A DNA stretch of 64,000 nucleotides from Sphingomonas lacusdianchii (GTDB lineage: Bacteria; Pseudomonadota; Alphaproteobacteria; Sphingomonadales; Sphingomonadaceae), in assembly GCF_022664395.1 (NCBI RefSeq), contig NZ_JAKRET010000001.1, positions 310,001 to 374,000 of the forward strand, read 5' to 3'. The notes under the pieces were generated by a model. That model was not told the DNA's origin. It saw only the letters and a program-made list of their open reading frames with translations, and searched no databases. This document shows, piece after piece, positions 1 to 8,819 of the stretch. Every line of letters begins with the position of its first letter. The first letter of the stretch is position 1. A program made the translations under genes and the position numbers.

Positions 1-97
1 ATGGATAAAAACCGCTCCCTTGCCGCAATGCTTATGGCGCGGAACGGGCGAATGCAAATCGTGCGATCGGTTGACGGCCCGGAGCGGGAAAGATAGC

Positions 98-111
98 TGA
101 TAGCGCTACCA
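98..111. promoter_or_regulatory. LacI-family-type operator upstream of the GH3 gene
   Basis: The 14-mer TGATAGCGCTACCA is an imperfect palindrome centred on GCGC. The identical 14-mer occurs at 4352-4365 before the TonB receptor. TGGTAGCGCTACCA-like sites are known LacI-family operators before TonB-receptor and glycosidase genes in xanthomonads and other proteobacteria. A possible -35 TTGACG lies at 71-76, so the site would sit at or just after the -10, as expected for repression. The regulator is not in this window. Confidence 0.7.
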
Positions 112-160
112 AATAGCGGCGGCGGGTGAACCGGATGCCGTATATCCCGGGAGAGAGAAT

Positions 161-2569
161 GTGACCCTAGCGCCCAAGCCCGTTCGCATCGCGCTCGCCT
201 GTCTGCTGGCAACCGCCGCGACCGGCACCCTCGTCGCGCAGACCCGGCCCAACCGGCCAGCTTCGTCCGAGCGCATGCTGTACAAGGACGCCTCGCAACC
301 TGTCGCCGCGCGGGTCGAGGACCTGCTGCGCCGCATGACGCTGGAGGAAAAGGTCGCGCAGATGATCGGCATCTGGGAAAAGAAGCGCGACGTCCAGGAT
401 GCGAAGGGCAATTTCTCGGTGACGAAGGCCGCGCGCGCCTTCCCCAACGGCCTCGGCCAGATCACCCGGCCATCGGACAAGCGCGGCGTCACCGCCGGCA
501 ACAATGCGGCGGGCGTCACCGCCGATGCCGTCAACCGCACCGCGCAGGAAACCGCCGACTATATCAACGCCGCGCAGCGCTGGGCGGTCGAACAGACCCG
601 GCTCGGCATCCCGCTCATCATGCATGAGGAAGCGCTGCACGGCTATGTCGCGCGCGGCGCCACCAGCTTCCCGCAGTCGATCGCGCTCGCCTCGTCATGG
701 GACCCGGCGCTGGTCGAGCGCGTGTTCGGCGTGGCAGCGCGCGAGATGCGCGCGCGCGGTGCCAATCTCGCGCTCGCCCCCGTCGTCGACGTCGCGCGCG
801 ATCCGCGCTGGGGCCGGATCGAGGAAACCTATGGCGAGGATCCGCATCTGGTCGGCGAGATGGGCCTTGCCGCGATTCGCGGGTTCCAGGGTACCACCCT
901 GCCGCTGGCGCCCAACAAGGTCATGGTCACGCTCAAGCACATGACCGGCCATGGCCAGCCCGAGAACGGCACTAATGTCGGCCCGGCCAACATCTCCGAA
1001 CGCACGCTACGCGAGAATTTCTTCCCGCCGTTCGAACGCGCGGTGAAGGAACTGCCAGTGCAGGCGGTGATGGCGTCGTACAACGAGATCGACGGCATCC
1101 CCAGCCATGCCAACAAATGGCTGCTCGACGAGGTGCTGCGCCGCGAATGGGGCTATAAGGGATCGGTGGTCAGCGACTATTTCGCGATCAAGGAGCTGAA
1201 CACCCGCCACAAGATGTACGGCACCGATAGCGCCGCCGCCGGCCGCCGTGCGCTCGACGCCGGGGTCGATATGGAGCTGCCCGACGCCGATGGCTGGTCG
1301 ACGCTGGCCGCGATGGTCAAGTCGGGACAGGTGCCGCAGGAACAGGTCGACAATGCCGTCCGCCGCATCCTGACCATGAAGTTCCAGATGGGTCTGTTCG
1401 AAAACCCCTATGCCGACGCCCGCACCGCCGAGGCGAAGACCGCAACCCCCGACGCGATCGCGCTGGCCCGCGAAGCCGCCGTGCGCTCGATGGTGTTGCT
1501 CAAGAACCGGAACGATCTGCTGCCGCTCGACCCGGCCAAGGTCGGCAAGATGCTGGTCGTCGGCACCCATGCCCGCGACACCCCGATCGGCGGCTATTCG
1601 GACGTGCCGCACCACGTCGTCAGCGTGCTGGAGGGGATGCAGCAGGCTGCACAGGGCCGCTTCGCGGTCGAGTATGCCGAGGGCGTGCGCCTGACCCGCA
1701 GCCGCCAATGGGCCGGCGACAAGGTCGAACTGGTCCCGCCGGCCGAGAACGCCCCGCTGATCGAGGAAGCGGTGCGCAAGGCGGCACAGGCCGACACGAT
1801 CCTGCTGGTGCTCGGCCAGAACGAGCAGTTGAGCCGCGAGGCCTGGGCCGACCAGCATCTCGGCGACCGGCAGAAGCTCGACCTGATCGGCGAGCAGAAC
1901 GAACTGGCCCGCCGCCTGTTCGCGACCGGCAAGCCGGTGGTGGTCGTGCTGCTCAACGGCGGGCCGCTTGCCGCGACCTATCTGGAGGCCAATGCTCCGG
2001 CGATCGTCGAGGGCTGGTATCTGGGGCAGGAGACCGGCAATGCCGTCGCCGATGTCGTGCTCGGCCGCGCCAATCCCGGCGGCAAGCTGCCGGTGTCGGT
2101 GCCGCGCAGCGAGGGGCAGCTGCCGATCTTCTACAACCACAAGCCGACGTCGCGGCGCGGCTATCTGTTCGACAGCACCGCCCCGCTCTATCCGTTCGGC
2201 TATGGCCTGTCCTATACCAGCTTCGACGTCGGCGCGCCGCGGCTCGCCAAGGCGACGATCGGCCGGGACGAAACCGTGCGCGTGTCGGTCGACGTCGCCA
2301 ATACCGGCCGCCGTGCCGGGGACGAGGTCGTGCAGCTCTATGTTCGCGACGACGAGGCGACGGTTACCCGGCCGGTGCTCGAACTCAAGCATTTCCAGCG
2401 GGTGACGCTGCAACCGGGCGAGAAGCGGACGGTGACCTTTGACCTGAAACCCGCCGACCTCGCCTTCTGGAATGTCGACATGCACCGCGTGGTCGAACCC
2501 GGCACCTTCACGATCAGCGCGGGTAACAGCTCGACCGCGTTGAAGGCGGCGACGCTGACGGTTCGCTGA
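161..2569 (+). CDS. bglX: Glycoside hydrolase family 3 beta-glucosidase/xylosidase, secreted
   Basis: This is an 802-residue GH3 glycosidase, predicted to remove terminal beta-linked sugars from oligosaccharides in the periplasm. The GTG start follows a GGGAGAGAG ribosome-binding site. A signal peptide is visible, with likely cleavage after VAQ near residue 27. The N-terminal TIM-barrel domain contains the KH-x5-G substrate motif (LKHMTGHG) and the nucleophile Asp339 in VVSDY. The alpha/beta sandwich domain follows, and the C-terminal part (PFGYGLSYT, then about 90 residues) is the fibronectin-III-like domain usual in BglX-type enzymes. Length fits the family (about 750-800). The nearby TonB receptor and the shared operator place it in a glycan-utilisation locus. 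Whether the true substrate is glucoside or xyloside cannot be told from sequence alone, so the symbol is tentative. Confidence 0.9.
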   Translation: MTLAPKPVRIALACLLATAATGTLVAQTRPNRPASSERMLYKDASQPVAARVEDLLRRMTLEEKVAQMIGIWEKKRDVQDAKGNFSVTKAARAFPNGLGQITRPSDKRGVTAGNNAAGVTADAVNRTAQETADYINAAQRWAVEQTRLGIPLIMHEEALHGYVARGATSFPQSIALASSWDPALVERVFGVAAREMRARGANLALAPVVDVARDPRWGRIEETYGEDPHLVGEMGLAAIRGFQGTTLPLAPNKVMVTLKHMTGHGQPENGTNVGPANISERTLRENFFPPFERAVKELPVQAVMASYNEIDGIPSHANKWLLDEVLRREWGYKGSVVSDYFAIKELNTRHKMYGTDSAAAGRRALDAGVDMELPDADGWSTLAAMVKSGQVPQEQVDNAVRRILTMKFQMGLFENPYADARTAEAKTATPDAIALAREAAVRSMVLLKNRNDLLPLDPAKVGKMLVVGTHARDTPIGGYSDVPHHVVSVLEGMQQAAQGRFAVEYAEGVRLTRSRQWAGDKVELVPPAENAPLIEEAVRKAAQADTILLVLGQNEQLSREAWADQHLGDRQKLDLIGEQNELARRLFATGKPVVVVLLNGGPLAATYLEANAPAIVEGWYLGQETGNAVADVVLGRANPGGKLPVSVPRSEGQLPIFYNHKPTSRRGYLFDSTAPLYPFGYGLSYTSFDVGAPRLAKATIGRDETVRVSVDVANTGRRAGDEVVQLYVRDDEATVTRPVLELKHFQRVTLQPGEKRTVTFDLKPADLAFWNVDMHRVVEPGTFTISAGNSSTALKAATLTVR

Positions 2570-2577
2570 TCGATAGC

Positions 2578-2601
2578 GTACCCCCGCACAGGCGGGGGTA
2601 C
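2578..2601. repeat. Hairpin repeat (TACCCCCGC family), probable terminator
   Basis: A perfect 10-bp inverted repeat (GTACCCCCGC / GCGGGGGTAC) with a 4-nt loop lies between two convergent genes. It has no T-run. A second member with the same arms is at 22955-22976, so this is a repeated REP-like palindrome that may act as a bidirectional terminator or mRNA 3'-end stabiliser. Confidence 0.65.
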
Positions 2602-2614
2602 GTCCATGCGAACA

Positions 2615-4120
2615 TCACCCTGCCCCGCAATAGGCCTCCAGGAACGCCCGGTGCGTCGGCATGTAATCCGCCGACTTGCCGATCGCATCGCGGATATGCG
2701 CCAGCCGTGCCCGCGTTTCGTCGAGCGACAGCGTCCCGGCGATCGGATCATGGCTCTCGGCACGCATCCCCTGCCCGTTCATCACCGCGAACCAGCTGGT
2801 ATCGTTGAACAGTTCCTCATTTTCGCGAAACGTCCGGCCATGGGTGCGGAACACCCGCATCTTTTCGGCCAGCCGCTCGGGCACCGCCATCGTCCGGCAA
2901 TGCCGCCAGAACTCCGAATCGTCGCGTTCGGTGGCGTGGTAGTGCAGGATGATGAAGTCGCGGATCTCGGCATATTCGGTCGACAGGATGCGGTTGTAGC
3001 GCTCGATCTCGGCGCTGCGGAAGCGCCGGTCGGGAAACATCGCCATCAGCCGCGACAGACCCGACTGGATCAGCCAGATGCTGGTCGATTCGAGCGGTTC
3101 GAGGAACCCCGACGACAAGCCGATCGCGACGCAATTCTTGATCCACATCGCGTCGCGGTGCCCGGTGCGGAACGGAACGAAGCGCGGTTCGGCGAGCGGC
3201 TCGCCGTCGAGATTGGCGAGCAGGATCGCTGTCGCCTCATCGTCGCTCATATGCGCGCTGCTGAACACATGGCCGTTGCCGATGCGGTGCTGCAACGGGA
3301 TGCGCCATTGCCAGCCGGCGCGCCGCGCGGTCGACCGGGTGAAGGGCGCCATCGCCTCGGTCCCCGCGCAGGGCACCGCCACCGCGCGATCGCAGGGCAG
3401 CCAGTGCGACCAGTCGACGAACTTCGCGCCCAGCGTCTGTTCGATCAGCAGCCCGCGAAACCCCGAACAGTCGATGAACAGGTCGCCCTCGATCCGCTGG
3501 CCGTCCGCCAGCGTCACCGCCTCGACGAACCCGTCCTCGCGGCGAAGTTCGACGCGCTCGATCCGTCCCTCGTGCCGGACGACGCCGCGCGCCTCGGCAT
3601 AGCGACGCAGATAGCGGGCATAGAGCCCCGCATCGAAGTGATAGGCATAGGCGATGTCGCTGAGCGGTGAATTGCCGGCATCGATCGGGCGCATGAACTT
3701 GCCCTGTTCGCTCGCCATCGCCTGCAACGACCATGGTTCGATCGTCGGTGCCTCGCCCAGGGCATGCAACCGCAGCCAATAGGCGTGGAACGAGATGCCG
3801 TTCATGTTGATGCCGTAGCTGCCGAACGGATGGAAATAACGGTGGCCGATCCGCGTCCAGTCGACGAATTCGATGCCGAGCTTGAAGCTGCCCTGCGTCT
3901 CGCGCAGGAATTCCGCCTCGTCGATGCCGAGCATGCGGTTGAACGTCGCCATTTGCGGGATGGTCGCCTCACCCACGCCGACCGTGCCGATCGCGTCGGA
4001 TTCGACCAGCGTTATCGCGCAATAGTCTGTGGTCAGCAGTTTGGCGAAGGTGGCAGCGGCCATCCACCCCGCCGTCCCGCCCCCCACGATGACGATCCGG
4101 CGGATACGATCGTCGCTCAT
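2615..4120 (-). CDS. Flavin-dependent tryptophan halogenase family protein
   Basis: About 501 residues when started at the ATG that precedes the FAD-binding motif. Another in-frame ATG at 4177 would add 19 residues, and neither start has a strong ribosome-binding site. The dinucleotide fold GGGTAGWMAA is near residues 10-20, GVGEATIP follows about residue 70, and the halogenase signature W-x-W-x-I-P is present (WQWRIP, about residues 270-275), which distinguishes halogenases from monooxygenases. The family uses FADH2, O2 and halide to make hypohalous acid that a lysine delivers to an aromatic substrate. It is transcribed away from the TonB receptor gene, 267 bp apart. Similar enzymes beside TonB receptors in Brevundimonas (BrvH) and Xanthomonas have been characterised, and their natural substrate remains unclear. 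A tryptophan substrate is therefore not implied. Confidence 0.88.
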   Translation of the reverse strand: MSDDRIRRIVIVGGGTAGWMAAATFAKLLTTDYCAITLVESDAIGTVGVGEATIPQMATFNRMLGIDEAEFLRETQGSFKLGIEFVDWTRIGHRYFHPFGSYGINMNGISFHAYWLRLHALGEAPTIEPWSLQAMASEQGKFMRPIDAGNSPLSDIAYAYHFDAGLYARYLRRYAEARGVVRHEGRIERVELRREDGFVEAVTLADGQRIEGDLFIDCSGFRGLLIEQTLGAKFVDWSHWLPCDRAVAVPCAGTEAMAPFTRSTARRAGWQWRIPLQHRIGNGHVFSSAHMSDDEATAILLANLDGEPLAEPRFVPFRTGHRDAMWIKNCVAIGLSSGFLEPLESTSIWLIQSGLSRLMAMFPDRRFRSAEIERYNRILSTEYAEIRDFIILHYHATERDDSEFWRHCRTMAVPERLAEKMRVFRTHGRTFRENEELFNDTSWFAVMNGQGMRAESHDPIAGTLSLDETRARLAHIRDAIGKSADYMPTHRAFLEAYCGAG

Positions 4121-4351
4121 GCTGCGATGGGTCCGCGTGTCAACGGCATCGCCATAGCGAACGTCCTTTTGCGCCATTCCATTTTGCGAAATTCCGTTTC
4201 GTTCGTTGTGCAGGATCGGGCACGGAGCACGCCGACGGCGACACTTTTGCAACACATGCACATTTATTCAATACGGCACACTTGCTAGGCTATTGCTCCA
4301 GCGCCGGCTTCTCTCCTAAGCCCGACCCCGAACCAAAAATGTGCGCCGTAA

Positions 4352-4365
4352 TGATAGCGCTACCA
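4352..4365. promoter_or_regulatory. LacI-family-type operator upstream of the TonB receptor
   Basis: TGATAGCGCTACCA, identical over 14 bp to the site at 98-111. It lies 22 bp before the receptor's GTG start, just upstream of the GGGGAGGAA ribosome-binding site. It could also influence the divergent halogenase gene. Confidence 0.72.
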
Positions 4366-4387
4366 TATTCCGGGGAGGAAGTTCTAC

Positions 4388-7300
4388 GTGCCATTCCATT
4401 CAACATATTCGTCCTGTGGCGATCGGTCGCTCGCGGTCGCGCTGAAAGCCGGCGCTTCGCTCGTCGCACTATGCCTTGCCGCACCGACCCTTGCCCAGAC
4501 CGCCGCCGGCGACGTCTCGCAAAGCTCGATCGCTCCCGGCACTGACAGCGCTGACAACCAGGCCGAACCGACCCAGGCGCCTGACGATACCGCTGCCCCT
4601 GACATCGTTGTCACCGGCTTCCGCCAGTCGCTGTCGAGCGCGCAGGGCATCAAGCGCAATTCGGACGTGATCGTCGACTCGGTCACCGCCGAGGATATCG
4701 GCGCACTGCCCGACCGTTCGGTCACCGAAACGCTGCAACGCATTCCCGGTGTGTCGATCAACCGCTTTGCGGCGGGCGTCGATCCCGACCATTTCTCGGT
4801 CGAGGGGTCAGGCGTGGTCGTCCGTGGCCTCACCTATGTCCGCTCCGAATTCAACGGACGCGATGCCTTTTCCGCGGGGAACAGCGGCGGGCTGAGCTTT
4901 GCCGACGTGCCGTCCGAACTGCTCGGCGGCGTCGACGTGTTCAAATCACCCTCGGCCGACCGGATCGAGGGCGGCATCGCCGGCGTCGTCAACCTGCGCA
5001 CGCGCAAGCCGTTCGATCAGAAGGGGCTGCTTGTCTCCGCCAATGCCGAGATGAATTACGGCGAGTTTGCGAAAAAGGGTGCACCGTCGCTGTCGGCGCT
5101 GGTCAGCAACCGCTGGCAGACCGGCATCGGCGAATTCGGCCTGCTCGGCTCGATCAGCTACTCGCAGCTTTACACCCGCGCCGACCGGCTCGGCATCTCG
5201 TCGTTCCGCGTGCGCCCGATCTACTCGGACGGCACCCGCAACGACGTCGTCGCCTTCGACGGCGCAACCCAGACCGGCGAAGGGCTGTTCCCGCGCGGTG
5301 CGGTGATGGGCAGCCAGGATTTCAACCGCGAACGCTATGGCTATTCCGCCGCCGCCCAGTGGCGCTCGAACGACGGCTCGATCGAGGCGACCGCCCAGTT
5401 CCTGCGCTCCGACGCGCGGCAGGCTTGGAACGAACGCACTATCGAGATCGCGACCGACAACGTCACCACCAACGGCGACTCGCGCGCCCGTGCCGGCACG
5501 ACGCTGAACTTCGACGATAGCGGCCTGTTCGAGAGCGGCATCATCACCGCGCCGACCGGCTGGCGCGCCGACCAGCAGGGCCTCGACCCGCGTACCCCCG
5601 CGTCGGGGCTGCAATCGAACAATCAGGGCCGCGAACAGATTTCGAAGAACGTCACGACCGATTATTCGTTCAACCTGAAATGGGACGTCAGCAGCCGGCT
5701 CGGCCTGAACCTCGATTACCAGCACGTCGTCTCGGCCAACCGCACCGTCGACAACGGGCTGTGGACGTCCAGCTATCAGGACGCGCAGATCCGCCTGAAC
5801 GGAAAGGGTATTCCGGAGGTCAACTTCATCGCGCCGCAAACCTGCGACACGACCTGTGTCGGCACGCCCGGGACCGACGTCTATCCGACCTATTTCAGCG
5901 GTACGCATCAAAGCTTCATCGATCCGTACAACACCTTCTATCGCTCGGCGATGGACCATGCCGAGGAATCGGACGGCAATTCGGACGCGGTGCGGCTCGA
6001 CCTCGAATATAGTTTCCCCGAATCGGGCTTCCTCCGCGCGGTCCGCGCCGGTGGTCGCTTCGCACAGCGTGATACGGTGTCGCGTTTCTCGGCCTACAAT
6101 TGGGGTGTGCTGTCCGAACAATGGGGCAATAACGGCCCGGTCTGGCTGACCGACAATGTCGACGGCGATCCGACCACTGACGGCGGCGCGCCGCTGAACG
6201 TGACGCAGCCCTTCTTCTACAACAACTTCCTCCAGGGCCGCACGCCCAGCCCCGCCGGCCCCGGCCGCCTGTTCTATTCGGGGCGTCCGGCCAGCAATCT
6301 CGAACAATATCGCGAACTGGGGTTGCTGATCGGTCGCGAATGGCAACCGGGCACGACTTGTGCCGACGGCCGCGCGATCAATGCCGGCTGGAACCCGCTC
6401 AACCAGCGCTGCGACGTCGTGCCCGGCACCGACTATCTGCGTGGCGAGGTCAATCCGCAGACCGAACGCAACAAGGCAGCTTATGTCATGGCGCGGTTCG
6501 ACACCGAATTCGGCAATGGGTGGAAGCTGAACGGCAATGTCGGCGTCCGCTACACCAGCACGCAGCGGATCAGCCAGGGCTTCCAGTCCTTCCCGACCGT
6601 CACGTCGCTGCCGACCGCGGCGCAATGTTCGGAAGCGATCGGTCAGGTGAACGCCGGCGAGACCGGCGCCACCGTCCCCGCCTTCTGCGCATTGCCGAGC
6701 GCTCAGCAGGCAAGCTATCAGAATTTCCTGAACGGTGCGGTCGTCGCTAATAATGTCGACCTGACCTATGATTACTGGCTGCCGAGCCTCAACGTCCGGC
6801 TCGAAGTCGGCAACGGCCTGCAATTCCGCGCCGCCTATGGCAAGGGCGTGTCACCGCCGTCGCCGGGCCTGGTGCGCAACTATTATACCGTGAGCCTCAC
6901 CACCCAGTCGCAGCTCGACAGCACCGGTGCGCAGGTCCCGATCGTCGTCAATCCCGACGGCACCCTGCCCCCGAACCAGGTGCAGGTGTTCGGCCAGTTC
7001 AACGCCGGCAACCCGTATCTGCTGCCGACCGAGGCCGACAGTTTCGACCTGACCGGCGAATGGTATTTCTCGCGCGTCGGATCGATCACCGTGTCGGGCT
7101 TCTACAAGCGGCTGAGCAAGGTGCTGACCAACGATACCCAGCGTCAGACCTTCACCAACAATGGCGAGAGTTTCGAGGCGATCGTCACCACGCCGGTCAA
7201 TTCGGACGCGACCGGTCATATCCGCGGGGTCGAGGTCGGCTATCAGCAGACCTACGACTTCCTGCCGGGCGCGTTGAAGGGGCTGGGTCTGCAAGCCAAC

Positions 7301-7753
7301 TACACCTTCATCAGCAGTTCGGGCGTGCCGCAGGCGGTGCTGTCCGCCACCGACCCGGCGGTCGCCGCCGGTCAGCAGCCGACGATCACAGGAACCAACT
7401 TCCCGCTGCAGGGGCTGTCGAAGCACCAGATCAACATCACCCCGTTCATCGACATCGGGATATTGTCGCTGCGGGCGTCGTATAACTGGCGGTCCGACTA
7501 TCTGTTGACGCTGCGCGACGTCATCACCCCGTTCGATCCGATCTTCCAGCGGGCCTATGGGCAGATGGACGCATCGGCATTTGTGCAGGTTACGCCGCAA
7601 TTCCGGATCGGCATCCAGGGTGTGAACCTGACCAATGCGATGACGGTCACCGAAGCCGCCGTGGCCGACCAGAATGACGCGATCCGACGCGTGCCGCGGC
7701 AATGGTATGTGAATGATCGGCGCTACTCGATCGTCGCGCGCATGAATTTCTGA
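4388..7753 (+). CDS. TonB-dependent receptor, probable glycan/oligosaccharide transporter
   Basis: A 1121-residue outer-membrane receptor. The GTG start has a strong GGGGAGGAA site 7 nt upstream. The signal peptide ends at about residue 37 (TLAQ). The plug domain starts with the typical DIVVTGFRQSL and continues with LPDRSVTETLQRIPGVSI, and the beta-barrel ends in the membrane-insertion signature YSIVARMNF with terminal Phe. The length is in the class of large sphingomonad/Caulobacter receptors used for sugars rather than siderophore receptors of about 700 residues. Its neighbours support carbohydrate uptake: the GH3 enzyme and halogenase on one side, the tonB-exbBD operon on the other. The substrate is not known. 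Expression is probably controlled through the operator at 4352-4365. Confidence 0.93.
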   Translation: MPFHSTYSSCGDRSLAVALKAGASLVALCLAAPTLAQTAAGDVSQSSIAPGTDSADNQAEPTQAPDDTAAPDIVVTGFRQSLSSAQGIKRNSDVIVDSVTAEDIGALPDRSVTETLQRIPGVSINRFAAGVDPDHFSVEGSGVVVRGLTYVRSEFNGRDAFSAGNSGGLSFADVPSELLGGVDVFKSPSADRIEGGIAGVVNLRTRKPFDQKGLLVSANAEMNYGEFAKKGAPSLSALVSNRWQTGIGEFGLLGSISYSQLYTRADRLGISSFRVRPIYSDGTRNDVVAFDGATQTGEGLFPRGAVMGSQDFNRERYGYSAAAQWRSNDGSIEATAQFLRSDARQAWNERTIEIATDNVTTNGDSRARAGTTLNFDDSGLFESGIITAPTGWRADQQGLDPRTPASGLQSNNQGREQISKNVTTDYSFNLKWDVSSRLGLNLDYQHVVSANRTVDNGLWTSSYQDAQIRLNGKGIPEVNFIAPQTCDTTCVGTPGTDVYPTYFSGTHQSFIDPYNTFYRSAMDHAEESDGNSDAVRLDLEYSFPESGFLRAVRAGGRFAQRDTVSRFSAYNWGVLSEQWGNNGPVWLTDNVDGDPTTDGGAPLNVTQPFFYNNFLQGRTPSPAGPGRLFYSGRPASNLEQYRELGLLIGREWQPGTTCADGRAINAGWNPLNQRCDVVPGTDYLRGEVNPQTERNKAAYVMARFDTEFGNGWKLNGNVGVRYTSTQRISQGFQSFPTVTSLPTAAQCSEAIGQVNAGETGATVPAFCALPSAQQASYQNFLNGAVVANNVDLTYDYWLPSLNVRLEVGNGLQFRAAYGKGVSPPSPGLVRNYYTVSLTTQSQLDSTGAQVPIVVNPDGTLPPNQVQVFGQFNAGNPYLLPTEADSFDLTGEWYFSRVGSITVSGFYKRLSKVLTNDTQRQTFTNNGESFEAIVTTPVNSDATGHIRGVEVGYQQTYDFLPGALKGLGLQANYTFISSSGVPQAVLSATDPAVAAGQQPTITGTNFPLQGLSKHQINITPFIDIGILSLRASYNWRSDYLLTLRDVITPFDPIFQRAYGQMDASAFVQVTPQFRIGIQGVNLTNAMTVTEAAVADQNDAIRRVPRQWYVNDRRYSIVARMNF

Positions 7754-7777
7754 CGTCGTTCAGAAGGCGAAAACGAA

Positions 7778-7808
7778 AACGCCGTCGGGATAACCCGGCG
7801 GCGTTTTT
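7778..7808 (+). terminator. Rho-independent terminator of the TonB receptor gene
   Basis: A 12-bp stem (AACGCCGTCGGG / CCCGGCGGCGTT, one G-T pair) with an ATAA loop is followed by a T-run. It starts 25 bp after the receptor stop codon. Confidence 0.9.
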
Positions 7809-7880
7809 GTTCGTTCGTTTCGGGCGGCCAGGTCAGGGCTGAAGCCGAGGTCTCAACCGCCGGCCGTACGACCGTCGAGA

Positions 7881-8252
7881 TCAGCGCGACGTCAGCAACA
7901 CCGCGTTCGACTTGTCGAGCATCCGCAGTCCGCGGCGCGCGACGTCATGGGCAGTCGCGACCTGATCCGACGGCATCAGCAGCGATGCATCTTCGCCAGC
8001 CAACACCCGCGTGTACAACGCACGCGCCGCATCGGGGCGGTCGGTCATCGCATAGACGGCGGCGAGGTTCAGCAGCACCTGCGGCTCGCGACTTCCCGCG
8101 CGGGTATCGCGCTCCAACGCACGTTCCGCGGCCGGGAGGTTACCGGCAGCAATGGCGGCGTGCGCATATTGTGCATCCTGGGCGTTCGCGCTGGCAGCGA
8201 TCCCCATGGCCGCCAGCGCCGGGGCAAGCAGTAGGAGCGTTCCGATTCGCAT
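7881..8252 (-). CDS. Small exported TPR protein
   Basis: 123 residues with a clear signal peptide (hydrophobic LLLLAPALAAMGIAA, cleavage after ANAQ near residue 24). The mature part resembles one to two tetratricopeptide repeats: helices around AHAAIAAGNLPAAERALERD and LLNLAAVYAMTDRPDAARALY. TPRs mediate protein binding, and the partner is unknown. It is transcribed in the same direction as tonB-exbBD but is separated from them by the terminator at 8327-8356, so it is probably a separate unit. Similar small TPR proteins are frequent in sphingomonads without assigned function. Confidence 0.75.
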   Translation of the reverse strand: MRIGTLLLLAPALAAMGIAASANAQDAQYAHAAIAAGNLPAAERALERDTRAGSREPQVLLNLAAVYAMTDRPDAARALYTRVLAGEDASLLMPSDQVATAHDVARRGLRMLDKSNAVLLTSR

Positions 8253-8326
8253 GACATCATCTCCACTTTGTTACATCGTGATGACATCAATGTTTCACTT
8301 TTAAGACGGCTCCGCAAGACGGGCAC

Positions 8327-8356
8327 AAAAAAAGGGGCGGCCGAAGCCGCCCCTTT
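8327..8356 (-). terminator. Rho-independent terminator of the tonB-exbBD operon
   Basis: Read on the minus strand, an 11-bp GC-rich stem (arms 8331-8341 and 8346-8356, AAAGGGGCGGC and its complement, tetraloop) is followed by a run of seven T. It starts 22 bp after the last exbD stop. Confidence 0.9.
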
Positions 8357-8378
8357 GCGAAACAGTGCTGCGTGTGAC

Positions 8379-8807
8379 TTAGAAGTCGGCGCGATACTGT
8401 TCGTTGCCGACGAAGCCGAGCTTCGTCACGTTCGCCCGCTTCACGATCGCCAGCACGCCGTCGACCACTTCGTACCGCGCCGTCGCGTCGGGCTGGAAGT
8501 GGAGTTCGGGCTGCGGGTTCATCGCCACGGTCTGGTCGAGATACTGGGTCAGCGTGACCTCGTCGACCGGCGTGCCGTTCCAGAAGGTCTGGCCCTGCGC
8601 GTTGATCGCGATCTTGTTCTTGACCGGGTCGACATTCTCGCGCGGCCGGTTGTCCGGCTGCGGCAGATCGACCTTCACCGCGTGGCTCTGGATCGGGATG
8701 GTGATGATGAACATGATCAGGAGCACGAGCAGCACGTCGATCAACGGCGTCGTGTTCATGTCCATCATCGGTTCGTCGTCTGCGCGACCGCCACCACTCA
8801 TTGCCAT
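8379..8807 (-). CDS. exbD: Biopolymer transport protein ExbD (second copy)
   Basis: 142 residues with one N-terminal membrane helix (about residues 21-42, LIDVLLVLLIMFIITIPI) carrying the conserved Asp used for proton translocation, then a periplasmic domain. With ExbB and TonB it converts proton motive force into energy for outer-membrane receptors. It is the last gene of the operon, 12 bp after the other exbD. Its sequence differs clearly from that copy, so it is an old paralogue rather than a fresh duplication. Confidence 0.93.
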   Translation of the reverse strand: MAMSGGGRADDEPMMDMNTTPLIDVLLVLLIMFIITIPIQSHAVKVDLPQPDNRPRENVDPVKNKIAINAQGQTFWNGTPVDEVTLTQYLDQTVAMNPQPELHFQPDATARYEVVDGVLAIVKRANVTKLGFVGNEQYRADF

Positions 8808-8819
8808 GTCAGGCTACTC

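Noticed and set aside
1-96. A 31-codon open frame starting at the first base of the window
   Set aside because: It has no ribosome-binding site in view, overlaps the probable promoter and operator of the GH3 gene, and has no recognisable motif.
1007-2485. 492-residue open frame antisense to the GH3 gene
   Set aside because: Long antisense frames are expected in GC-rich DNA. Composition is His/Arg/Asp-rich without motifs while the plus-strand gene is clearly a glycosidase.
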